Below are positions 15,869 to 23,304 of a DNA stretch of 64,000 bases, piece by piece. The DNA comes from Prevotella sp. GTDB taxonomy: Bacteria; Bacteroidota; Bacteroidia; Bacteroidales; Bacteroidaceae. Where the stretch lies: NCBI GenBank assembly GCA_015060535.1, contig SUYH01000003.1:1-64000 (forward strand), in the 5' to 3' direction. Made by a program: the position numbers and the translations under genes. Under the pieces are notes generated by a model that was not told where the DNA came from, ran no database searches, and saw only the letters and a program-made list of their open reading frames with translations. Every line of letters begins with the position of its first letter. Within the stretch, counting starts at the first letter, position 1.

Positions 15869-15897
15869 TTTTCATTATACATTTATAATAGAACATT

Positions 15898-16296
15898 ATG
15901 GAAGCAGCAAAGAAAGTTTTCGATTTCCTGGAGAAAGCAGGAACTTTTTATCTCGCAACAGTAGAGAGTGATCAGCCCCGTGTACGTCCTTACGGAGCCA
16001 TGTTGTTCTTCGAGGAGAAAATCTATATCATGGCATTCGGCAAGACCAATGCCACCCGTCAGATTGCAGCCAATCAGAAGGCAGAAATTTGTGCCTTCAA
16101 GGGTCAGACACTGCGCATTGAGTGTAAGCTCGTAGAGGACAATCGTCCTGAAGTGGGCAAAGCATTGGTTGACAAGATGCCCGTCTTGAAACCCGCCCTC
16201 GGTGAGAACGGCGAGAACGGCGTAATGTACTATCTGAAGGATGCCAAGGCCGACTTCTTCAAGATGATGGAACTGGTTGAAACTGTAACATTTTAA
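15898..16296 (+). CDS. Pyridoxamine 5'-phosphate oxidase-like FMN-binding protein
   Basis: A 132-residue split-barrel flavoprotein of the PNPOx-like superfamily. Marks: FLATVESDQPRVRPYGAMLFFEEKIYIMAFGKTNATRQI in the first half. Members reduce a range of substrates with FMN or F420 and true PNPOx function is unlikely given the short length. It sits between the ferritin-like gene and two rubredoxin-containing genes, which suggests a redox role. Confidence 0.8.
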   Translation: MEAAKKVFDFLEKAGTFYLATVESDQPRVRPYGAMLFFEEKIYIMAFGKTNATRQIAANQKAEICAFKGQTLRIECKLVEDNRPEVGKALVDKMPVLKPALGENGENGVMYYLKDAKADFFKMMELVETVTF

Positions 16297-16321
16297 ACAA
16301 ATCACCTAAAACTGTACGACT

Positions 16322-16483
16322 ATGGCAAAGATGAAATGCCCTTGTAAGTATACTTACGACTCAGAGGTTGGCGACCCCAAGCAGGGAATACCTCCCGGTA
16401 CCAAGTTTGAAGACCTGCCCGACACCTGGCGTTGTCCACGCTGCAAGCGCAAGAAGGAGAAATTCGTACCAGTAGAAGAATAA
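16322..16483 (+). CDS. Rubredoxin variant with a CxC first ligand pair
   Basis: A 53-residue rubredoxin-like protein. The second half is typical: GDP at 17-19, [20 protein letters not shown] with Cys38 and Cys41. The first knuckle reads [10 protein letters not shown], giving Cys6-x-Cys8 where normal rubredoxins have C-x-x-C-G-Y. It could still bind iron or zinc with altered geometry, or have shifted redox potential. It lies 25 bases after the PNPOx-like gene and 22 bases before the MBL-rubredoxin fusion, so all three are probably one transcript. Confidence 0.85.
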   Translation: MAKMKCPCKYTYDSEVGDPKQGIPPGTKFEDLPDTWRCPRCKRKKEKFVPVEE

Positions 16484-16505
16484 TCACGACAATAATGATA
16501 GAATC

Positions 16506-17447
16506 ATGGAAATAAAAGCAGTAAAATTCCGCAAGGATGGATTTTACACCCAGCCTTTCGCCTTTGGTGGCGAAGAAGGTATTGAGAAGTTTGACAAGAA
16601 CATCCGTTATCGGGGCAGTCTTCAGAACTACCTGATCGATACTGGCACGGAGGTGATTCTGGTGGATACCGGCCTGCCTGCCGGATTCCCCGAAGAGGTG
16701 GTTAACGAGCAGGCAATGGCCTATACCGGTAAGACCATCTGCAGTTATATGGATGCGCTCGCCGCGCTGGGCTACAAGCCTGAGCAGGTGACGAAGATTC
16801 TGCTCACCCACAAGCATGCTGACCACAGCGGCGAAGTACGCTCCTTCCCCAATGCGAAGATATACGTGAATGCCGACGAAATCGGTGCTGCAGAATTGAA
16901 GGATATTCCAAACCTCGTTCCCGTAGATTTCACTGACGCCGCTTATTATAACTTCCCCGAGAGCCAGAAGATTCTCGACGGCATTTACTTCATCAAGGCC
17001 AAGGGCCATACCAATGGCAACAGCCTCGTGATAGCAGAGAACGAAGGCCTTTCCTATATGTTCCAGGCCGACATCACATACGTGGACGAGGCCCTGTACG
17101 AGAACAAACTTTCCATAGTCTTCGATGACTTGGCGGCTTCCCGAGAGACGATGGATCGAGTACGCGAGTTCGTCCGCAACCACCCCACTGTTTATATGGG
17201 CACCCACACCCCACAGGGCTACGAGAATCTGGAGGCCAAGCGTGTAATAGATCTCGACAATCCTGTGCCGACAGTTCTCGCTGATGTTGATTTCACCCAG
17301 CAGGAGGCCAGCGGAAAGTACGTCTGCTCCATCTGTGGCTATGTCTATGACCCGGCTGAGCACGACGGTGTGGCTTTTGAAGACCTCCCCGACGACTGGC
17401 GCTGTCCTCGTTGCAAGCAGCCCAAAGAGAAATTCAACAAGGCATAA
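16506..17447 (+). CDS. Metallo-beta-lactamase fold hydrolase with C-terminal rubredoxin
   Basis: A 313-residue fusion. The MBL domain (1-255) has the zinc motif H102-x-H104-x-D106-H107, then His168, Asp189 and His234, i.e. the zinc-hydrolase set and not the diiron set of oxygen-reducing flavodiiron proteins. There is no flavodoxin domain. The C-terminal rubredoxin (272-310) has canonical Cys274/277 and Cys300/303. An electron carrier joined to a hydrolase fold suggests a redox reaction on an unknown substrate. The stop overlaps the next ATG (TAATG). Confidence 0.88.
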   Translation: MEIKAVKFRKDGFYTQPFAFGGEEGIEKFDKNIRYRGSLQNYLIDTGTEVILVDTGLPAGFPEEVVNEQAMAYTGKTICSYMDALAALGYKPEQVTKILLTHKHADHSGEVRSFPNAKIYVNADEIGAAELKDIPNLVPVDFTDAAYYNFPESQKILDGIYFIKAKGHTNGNSLVIAENEGLSYMFQADITYVDEALYENKLSIVFDDLAASRETMDRVREFVRNHPTVYMGTHTPQGYENLEAKRVIDLDNPVPTVLADVDFTQQEASGKYVCSICGYVYDPAEHDGVAFEDLPDDWRCPRCKQPKEKFNKA

Positions 17448-18448
17448 TGACATTTCATCCTTTGAAGTTGTCTGACCGCGAAGCGATGCAAGCAGTTACG
17501 CTACCCTCTGGGCGGCGTAACTGCAATTACAACTTTGCCAACCTTGTGGGATGGCAGTTTTGGTACAGCACCGAGGTGTGCGTGCTTGAAAACGCCGTGG
17601 TGTTACGCTATACCTTCGATGGTCAGCGAGCGTATATGGTTTGTACGTCAGAAGCATTGTCACCGGAATTGATTGAGGCTTTGTTTGATGATAGCAATGG
17701 AGATTTGACCTTGATTGGGCTTGAAGACTCGCAAGTGGCACAACTCTCAATTTTCAATTTTCCGCTCGAGCTTGCTCGCTTTCACAAAGCGGAGCGACTG
17801 AAAGAATTATCAATTACAACAGAACCTGTTCGTGACCAATACGATTACATCTATCGTCGTACTGACCTCGCAACACTTCATGGCAGACATCTGGACGCCA
17901 AGCGTAATCACATCCATCGTTTCCTTGGGGAACATCCCGATTTTGAATATCGTCCCCTTACGCCGGAATTCTTTGACGAATGTCGTCGACTGACGGCAAT
18001 TTGGCAGGAGGACAAGGCTGCGATTAAGCGAGAGCAGAGTGATGCATGCATCGACTCTGCCGAGCGTGAGCAGGCTCGAACGGAGTTCAAGGGCGGCAGC
18101 GATACTATAAGCGCTGAGAAACAGGTGATGGAGACCATATTTTCGAATTGGGACGCTCTTGGCATGATAGGCGGAAGCATCTTCGTGGACGGTTGTATGG
18201 TGGCTTTCACATACGGTGCCGCTGTAACGGCCGACACCTTGGACGTTTGTGTAGAGAAAGCCGACCGTCATGTGGAGGGTGCCTTTGCCATCATCAACCA
18301 GCAGTTCGCTGAGCATCTGCCTGAGCAATATATCTATCTGAACCGCGAAGAAGATATGGGGATCCCAGGTCTTCGCCAAGCGAAATTGTCGTATCACCCT
18401 GAAATACTATTGACCTACAATGTCGTACATATTACAGAGAATGACTGA
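17447..18448 (+). CDS. DUF2156 (GNAT-fold, LPG-synthase C-terminal-like) protein
   Basis: A 333-residue protein of the DUF2156 type, related to the aminoacyl-transferase domain of lysyl-phosphatidylglycerol synthases. Marks: NCNYNFANLVGWQFWYSTEVCVL, LDAKRNHIHRFL and LNREEDMGIPGLRQAKLSYHPEILL. Start taken at the ATG overlapping the previous stop. Residues ~100-124 come from repeat-like DNA (17744-17817). The acceptor is unknown. It overlaps the following acetyltransferase gene by 29 bases. Confidence 0.85.
   Translation: MTFHPLKLSDREAMQAVTLPSGRRNCNYNFANLVGWQFWYSTEVCVLENAVVLRYTFDGQRAYMVCTSEALSPELIEALFDDSNGDLTLIGLEDSQVAQLSIFNFPLELARFHKAERLKELSITTEPVRDQYDYIYRRTDLATLHGRHLDAKRNHIHRFLGEHPDFEYRPLTPEFFDECRRLTAIWQEDKAAIKREQSDACIDSAEREQARTEFKGGSDTISAEKQVMETIFSNWDALGMIGGSIFVDGCMVAFTYGAAVTADTLDVCVEKADRHVEGAFAIINQQFAEHLPEQYIYLNREEDMGIPGLRQAKLSYHPEILLTYNVVHITEND
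17744..17817. repeat. Repeat-like in-frame insertion inside the DUF2156 gene
   Basis: The block opens with two heptamers (CTCTCAA, TTTTCAA) and closes with AATTATCAATTA. Between them is a palindrome-prone core with GAGC/GCTC and CTTTCA/TGAAAG arms. It is in frame and adds about 25 residues. Confidence 0.4.
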
Positions 18449-18902
18449 AGATGATGCGCCGTTGACAATTGACTGGATGGTGCGACAATACGGTTTTGAC
18501 CGCGCTGAGGTGGAGTCGTGGGTGCAAGACCTGCATTTCAACTGGCCGTTGAGTGTCAAAGCCTTAGATAAAAACGGTCATGTCATAGGGCTGCTCAATA
18601 TGAGTGACTATCGAATTGAGGAGGAGACACCGCAGATCCTAACAGACAAGCCGAAGCTGATAAACAGTCTCAATGCTCAGCGCTATATTGCTGTCTTTTC
18701 GTTCATCGTGGCTGAAGAATATCGTGGTACCCGATTGAACTACGACATACTGATGTCAATCATGCCCGAGTTGAAAACCAAATTCGATTTTATCTTCATT
18801 CCTGTACTGCATCACCTCAAAACCCACCAATACTGGCAACGTTGGGGTGCGAAGGAGTTTTACCGCGATGAGGATTGTGTGGATTACAAATTGGATATTT
18901 AG
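18420..18902 (+). CDS. GNAT-like N-acetyltransferase
   Basis: A 160-residue GNAT-like protein. The acetyl-CoA region is suggested by IAVFSFIVAEEYRGTRLNYDILMSIMPELK, where the usual Q/R-x-x-G-x-G/A is degenerate, and by a C-terminal HHLKTHQYWQRWGAKEFYR. The start ATG lies within the end of the DUF2156 gene, so the two are coupled. Substrate unknown; a role alongside DUF2156 is likely. Confidence 0.7.
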   Translation: MSYILQRMTEDDAPLTIDWMVRQYGFDRAEVESWVQDLHFNWPLSVKALDKNGHVIGLLNMSDYRIEEETPQILTDKPKLINSLNAQRYIAVFSFIVAEEYRGTRLNYDILMSIMPELKTKFDFIFIPVLHHLKTHQYWQRWGAKEFYRDEDCVDYKLDI

Positions 18903-18932
18903 TTTCTTAGCTTCAAAAAAATAGCATAAAAC

Positions 18933-19709
18933 ATGAGCATTATTATAGGTCTTTTGATTCCTCTGCTTGGCACCATGCTTGGCTCGGCCTTCGTGTTTTT
19001 CATGAAGAAAGATATGTCGCCGAGGCTGCAGAAGTCGCTGCTTGGCTTTGCATCGGGCGTAATGGTGGCTGCATCGGTTTGGTCGCTGCTGATTCCATCA
19101 ATGGAGATGGTGGAAGAAAGCGGACGTTGGTCGGTGGTGCCTGCTGCTATCGGTTTTCTGTTGGGCATGGGATTTCTGCTGATGATTGACGAGCTGACAC
19201 CTCACTTGCATATCGGTACAGACAAGCCGGAAGGTCCTCGTTCAAAACTCTCTCGAACAGCTATGCTAGCATTGGCCGTCACCATCCACAACCTGCCTGA
19301 AGGTATGGCTGTGGGCGTGGTGTTTGCAGGAGCTGAGAACGGTGCAGCAGGACTATCGCTGGCGAGTGCTTTGGCTGTCAGCATTGGTATCGCCATCCAG
19401 AATGTGCCTGAGGGTGCCATTATCTCCATGCCCATGCGGGCGGCAGGCAACAGCAAGTGGAAGTCATTCGTCATCGGCTCATTGAGCGGAGCCGTAGAAC
19501 CACTCGGCGGTTTGGCAGTAGTGCTGCTGGCCTCGCTCATGACACCCGTTCTGCCCTATATGCTGGCCTTTGCAGCCGGTGCGATGTTCTATGTTGTTGT
19601 CGAGGAACTTATTCCGGAAGCCAACGAGGGCGAACATTCCAATCTCAGCACCATCGGTTTTGCCATCGGCTTTGTCCTTATGATGATGCTCGATGTAGTA
19701 CTTGGTTAA
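18933..19709 (+). CDS. ZIP-family divalent metal transporter
   Basis: A 258-residue transporter with eight predicted helices of the ZupT/GufA branch. The metal site is HNLPEGMAVGVVF (helix IV) and NVPEGAIISMPM (helix V), with the usual His/Asn/Glu ligands. It likely takes up zinc, iron or manganese. The loop between helices III and IV has a short acidic/His stretch (DELTPHLHIGTDKPEG). The secreted His-rich protein downstream may be functionally linked. Confidence 0.92.
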   Translation: MSIIIGLLIPLLGTMLGSAFVFFMKKDMSPRLQKSLLGFASGVMVAASVWSLLIPSMEMVEESGRWSVVPAAIGFLLGMGFLLMIDELTPHLHIGTDKPEGPRSKLSRTAMLALAVTIHNLPEGMAVGVVFAGAENGAAGLSLASALAVSIGIAIQNVPEGAIISMPMRAAGNSKWKSFVIGSLSGAVEPLGGLAVVLLASLMTPVLPYMLAFAAGAMFYVVVEELIPEANEGEHSNLSTIGFAIGFVLMMMLDVVLG

Positions 19710-19800
19710 AATTTGGCTTCCCGCTGAAAGTCCTACACCCAAAGACAAGTGGAAGCCAGAGAACGTATCGTATAACGAGTTTGGCGGAAAGACAGATTAA
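19708..19800 (+). pseudogene. Possible nitroreductase C-terminal remnant
   Basis: Directly after the ZIP stop an in-frame stretch of 30 codons reads LPAESPTPKDKWKPENVSYNEF and ends in a stop. The PAE...PKDKWKPENVxY pattern is like the extreme C-terminus of nitroreductases, with nothing of the rest of the gene left. This is a motif-level guess. Confidence 0.4.
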
Positions 19801-19822
19801 GAATTGATTGTATGTTTAATGG

Positions 19823-20218
19823 CTATGCCATGAAGTGCATGATATGGCGGGCTGACGTTACCTTGGCATCGTAGATGACAGTCACTTCGCGGGTACGGGG
19901 ATTCCACTTCGTATTCATCACTCCCTTCACGTTCTCCACCTTGGCAACCACCTTTTTATGAGAGTCGTGGCGGCTCACCTTGAAAGTGCAGGTCTTCACG
20001 TCAGGACGATAAGCTTGATTTTTGTGATAGGTGTTGTGCGAAAGCGCCCTGTCCACCTTGTCGAAGTGTGAGCCACCTCTGTCATTGTTCACTACCACAA
20101 CAGTTGTCTTCTTGTCGTTTCTGTCGTTATGGTGCTTATTACCAGCCATTGCAGGCATTGTGGTTGTGATGGCCATCATCATCATGGCTGCAATCACCTT
20201 ATTCATTGTCTTCTTCAT
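19823..20218 (-). CDS. Secreted His-rich protein with an HMA-like fold lacking CxxC
   Basis: A 131-residue protein with a clear signal peptide (cleavage after AMA at about 25). The mature start is rich in His, Asn and Asp (GNKHHNDRNDKK). The C-terminal ~60 residues (CTFKVSRHDSHKKVVAKVENVKGVMNTKWNPRTREVTVIYDAK) follow the strand-helix-strand pattern of heavy-metal-associated domains, but the metal-binding CxxC is missing, with a single Cys and nearby His. It converges with the ZIP transporter. Metal binding is inference. Confidence 0.65.
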   Translation of the reverse strand: MKKTMNKVIAAMMMMAITTTMPAMAGNKHHNDRNDKKTTVVVVNNDRGGSHFDKVDRALSHNTYHKNQAYRPDVKTCTFKVSRHDSHKKVVAKVENVKGVMNTKWNPRTREVTVIYDAKVTSARHIMHFMA

Positions 20219-20682
20219 AACTTTGTCTCCTATTCTTTAAATGGTTCGACATTTGTTTATTAATCACAGTGCAAAGATAGGATGATTCTGTGAGGTTTGA
20301 AAGAGAAATTTCCTATTATGCAGGGACGGATTCCCTAAAATATTGTGGGGATTTCCCCTATGAAACCCATTTCACTTGTTTTTTCTGCCGTTTTCATCTG
20401 AATATGGCATATTTCTCGTATATTTGCAACCTAGAAGTGCAACTGTTGGCAGCAATTAGCCAAGGAGTTGACTGCGATTTACCACGCGTCCGTTTCACTC
20501 GCTGTGACATAATTTGGCAGAGGGGAGCCGTTGCAGGCGGATCACTCATTCTGAAAGGCAAAGAGCATACCGACCCCATGAAAGGCTGGGCACTCCCTTC
20601 AGACTGCAGCCAAGAGCTACGGTGGATTGACCTCATAAGAAAAAAAATGCGAATCGTTAATCATAGATTATGAATTATTTAT
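20219..20682. other. Long intergenic region with an internal promoter-like box
   Basis: About 465 bases between the His-rich protein and the deacetylase promoter. A box TATATTTGC lies at 20419-20427. Downstream of it an open frame without a credible start continues to 20673 and resembles no family I know. It may be a decayed gene or encode an RNA; a T-poor, A-rich end at 20640-20647 is not a good terminator. Confidence 0.35.
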
Positions 20683-20691
20683 TATCTTTGC
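20683..20691 (+). promoter_or_regulatory. -7 box for the deacetylase-permease pair
   Basis: TATCTTTGC, 22 bases upstream of the ATG at 20714. Confidence 0.55.
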
Positions 20692-20713
20692 ACCGTAAAA
20701 AACTAATTTGCGC

Positions 20714-21499
20714 ATGATTCTTTTAAGTTTTGACACAGAAGAGTTTGACGTGCCTAAGGAGCATGGAGTGGACTTTTCGTTGGAACAGGGGATGGCTGTC
20801 TCGAAGGTAGGCACCAACCGCATCCTCGATGTTTTGAAGAACAACCATGTGAGGGCGACCTTCTTCTGCACGGGTAACTTCGCGGAGAATGCCCCAGAGG
20901 TGATGCAACGTATCATGGACGAGGGCCATGAGGTGGCCTGTCATGGTGTAGACCATTGGCAACCGACTGAAACCGACTTCGTACGTTCGAAGGAAATAGT
21001 GGAGCGATGCACGGGGCGCACGGTCTATGGCTACCGTCAGCCGCGCATGTTTCCAGTCATCGAATCGGAGATAAAACGGGCGGGCTATCTGTATAACTCG
21101 TCGCTGAACCCCGCCTTCATTCCCGGTCGATACATGCATCTGACCGACCCGCGCACACCCTTCATGAAAGACGGCGTGCTGCAGATTCCCGCCTCCGTCA
21201 CACCACTCGTCCGTTTCCCCCTGTTTTGGCTGTCGCTCCACAACCTGCCTGAAGGGCTATACCACTGGATGGTGCGCTGCACGCTGAAGAAAGACGGCCA
21301 TTTCGTCACTTATTTCCATCCTTGGGAGTTCTTTGAGCTCAAGGAGCATCCCGAGTTCAAAATGCCTTTCATCATCAAAAACCACAGCGGTCAGCAGATG
21401 ATGCAGCGGCTCGACCGCCTCGTCAAAATGCTGAAGAAGGATGGTCACGAGTTTATCACCTATACTGAATTCACGCAAAAAACTACTACAAATGGATAA
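20714..21499 (+). CDS. Polysaccharide deacetylase family protein
   Basis: A 261-residue NodB-homology protein that would remove N- or O-acetyl groups from a glycan. The catalytic/metal Asp pair is in SFDTEEFD at the start, the metal His pair in CHGVDHW, and later family motifs include YGYRQPRMFP and HPWEF. No signal peptide, so it is probably cytosolic and acts on a lipid-linked or imported sugar. A TTG at 20708 would add two residues; the ATG is preferred. The permease gene starts inside its last codons. Confidence 0.88.
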   Translation: MILLSFDTEEFDVPKEHGVDFSLEQGMAVSKVGTNRILDVLKNNHVRATFFCTGNFAENAPEVMQRIMDEGHEVACHGVDHWQPTETDFVRSKEIVERCTGRTVYGYRQPRMFPVIESEIKRAGYLYNSSLNPAFIPGRYMHLTDPRTPFMKDGVLQIPASVTPLVRFPLFWLSLHNLPEGLYHWMVRCTLKKDGHFVTYFHPWEFFELKEHPEFKMPFIIKNHSGQQMMQRLDRLVKMLKKDGHEFITYTEFTQKTTTNG

Positions 21500-22805
21500 A
21501 GGACAAAACGAATCGATTATCTCGAAAGACGGTGTGAGCTATCTCGTGCCATTCATCCTGGTGACGTCTTGTTTCGCATTGTGGGGCTTTGCCAACGACA
21601 TCACCAACCCGATGGTCAAAGCCTTCTCAAAGATTTTCCGCATGAGTGTGACGGACGGTGCATTGGTGCAGGTGGCCTTCTACGGCGGTTACTTCGCGAT
21701 GGCTTTCCCTGCCGCCATGTTTATCAGGAAATATTCTTACAAGGCTGGCGTACTGATGGGCTTGGGGCTGTATGCCACAGGAGCACTATTGTTCTTGCCC
21801 GCCTCGTGGACAGGCATGTATTATCCCTTCCTGGCAGCCTACTTTATCCTGACCTGTGGACTATCATTTCTGGAAACCAGCTGTAACCCGTATATCCTGT
21901 CGATGGGTACCGAGGAGACCAGTACCCGCCGACTGAATCTGGCACAATGTTTCAACCCAATGGGTTCCCTCTGTGGCATGTATGTTGCCATGAACTTCAT
22001 ACAGGCCAAGTTGAATCCGGCATCGACAGAAGAGCGTGCCCTGCTGAACGACAGTGAGTTTGCTGCGATGCGCGACTCCGACCTGAGTGTGCTCATCACT
22101 CCCTACCTGATTATCGGAGCCGTGATAGCAGCGATGTTTCTGGTCATCTGGTTTACAAAGATGCCTCACAATGCGGATAAGAACCACGATGTTCACCCGC
22201 TGGCTACCTTGAAACGCATCTGCCGCATCGACTACTACCGCGAGGGCGTGATAGCCCAGTTCTTCTATGTGGGCGTGCAGATTATGTGCTGGACGTTTAT
22301 TATACAATATGGTACGCGCGTGCTGATGAACGAGGGCATGTCTGAGATTGATGCGGAGGTCATGTCACAGCGCTATAACATCATCGCGATGGTGATTTTC
22401 GTGACCTCACGATTCATCTGCACCTTCTTCCTGAAATATATCAACGCAGGAGCGCTGTTAGGCATACTGGCCGTCGTCGGCTCGCTGCTGACGCTGGGTG
22501 TCATCTTCATTGACGGACGGATGGGACTCTACTGCTTGGTAGCCATCTCAGCTTGTATGTCGCTGATGTTCCCCACCATCTACGGTATTGCCCTGCAAGG
22601 ACTGGGCGACGATGCAAAATTTGGAGCAGCAGGTCTGATTATGGCCATTCTGGGTGGTTCGGTACTTCCTCCATTGCAGGCAAGTATCATCGACCAGCAT
22701 GAACTGATGGGATGGCCTGCCGTCAACGTATCATTCGTGCTACCCCTGATCTGTTTCCTGGCGATTATCGTCTACGGGTACAGAACATGGGTTCGTACCC
22801 GATAA
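21492..22805 (+). CDS. fucP: FucP-type sugar:proton symporter
   Basis: A 437-residue MFS permease with 12 helices, of the L-fucose permease family. Typical marks: VPFILVTSCFALWGFANDITNPMVKAF, FYGGYFAMAFPAAMFIRKYSYKAG and ETSCNPYILSMGTEETSTRRLNLAQCFNPMG. The family includes carriers for fucose, glucose/galactose and GlcNAc, so the sugar is not certain. The ATG at 21492 overlaps the deacetylase end by eight bases, implying coupled translation. A strong terminator follows at once. Confidence 0.85.
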   Translation: MDKGQNESIISKDGVSYLVPFILVTSCFALWGFANDITNPMVKAFSKIFRMSVTDGALVQVAFYGGYFAMAFPAAMFIRKYSYKAGVLMGLGLYATGALLFLPASWTGMYYPFLAAYFILTCGLSFLETSCNPYILSMGTEETSTRRLNLAQCFNPMGSLCGMYVAMNFIQAKLNPASTEERALLNDSEFAAMRDSDLSVLITPYLIIGAVIAAMFLVIWFTKMPHNADKNHDVHPLATLKRICRIDYYREGVIAQFFYVGVQIMCWTFIIQYGTRVLMNEGMSEIDAEVMSQRYNIIAMVIFVTSRFICTFFLKYINAGALLGILAVVGSLLTLGVIFIDGRMGLYCLVAISACMSLMFPTIYGIALQGLGDDAKFGAAGLIMAILGGSVLPPLQASIIDQHELMGWPAVNVSFVLPLICFLAIIVYGYRTWVRTR

Positions 22806-22808
22806 AAA

Positions 22809-22839
22809 AAACCGGTCAGGCCAGTTGGCCTGCCGGTTT
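22809..22839. terminator. Bidirectional terminator overlapping the nrdG 3' end
   Basis: A CG-rich hairpin: AACCGG and CAGGCC pair with GGCCTG and CCGGTT around an AGTT loop, with one bulged T at 22816. It is flanked by A runs to the left, giving a T run for leftward transcripts, and serves fucP and nrdG. On the minus strand it includes the last nrdG codons. Confidence 0.85.
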
Positions 22840-23301
22840 ACGCCAAAAACGATAGGTGATATCCTCAAAACTACCATCCTCTTTCAGACGATACATACGC
22901 TGGTTGGTGGTAGGTGACTTCAGAGGACCTAAGTGTTGGATGTACGGTCCGACCTTGATATAATCAAAATCAGACTTATTGACAATAGACGGGATGCGCA
23001 GCCGTCCACTATACCATGCCACATGAAACTGTGGATGGAACTCGTGGATGTACTGTGCCAGCGCGTTGACACCTTTCGGGTCAGCATCGCCTCCCATAAA
23101 AGAGATACAGGTAATGTCAGTACCATACTGGTCGACAAACTGGTCGATGGCATCAGTATCCAAAGGCATACCGATGTCTTCCCACAGATAATGGCTGTGA
23201 CAACCCGGGCAGTGGCACGGGCAATTCGAAATGTTGATTGCCAGTGTCACTTCGTCGGGAATCTCCTGAAAAACAATACCTGTATTAACGTATTTCAGCA
23301 T
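22816..23301 (-). CDS. nrdG: Anaerobic ribonucleotide reductase activating protein
   Basis: A 161-residue radical-SAM activase that puts the glycyl radical on NrdD. The cluster-binding motif CPCHCPGC (C-x3-C-x2-C) is near residues 27-34, and GGDADPKGVNAL follows. Complete length. It lies three bases after nrdD in the same operon. The final codons (KPAGQLA) lie within the terminator hairpin. Confidence 0.95.
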   Translation of the reverse strand: MLKYVNTGIVFQEIPDEVTLAINISNCPCHCPGCHSHYLWEDIGMPLDTDAIDQFVDQYGTDITCISFMGGDADPKGVNALAQYIHEFHPQFHVAWYSGRLRIPSIVNKSDFDYIKVGPYIQHLGPLKSPTTNQRMYRLKEDGSFEDITYRFWRKPAGQLA

Positions 23302-23304
23302 GGT

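Noticed and set aside
20290..20673. 127-codon open frame before the deacetylase
   Set aside because: Its start precedes the only promoter box, it resembles no family and has unusual composition; left as unexplained sequence.
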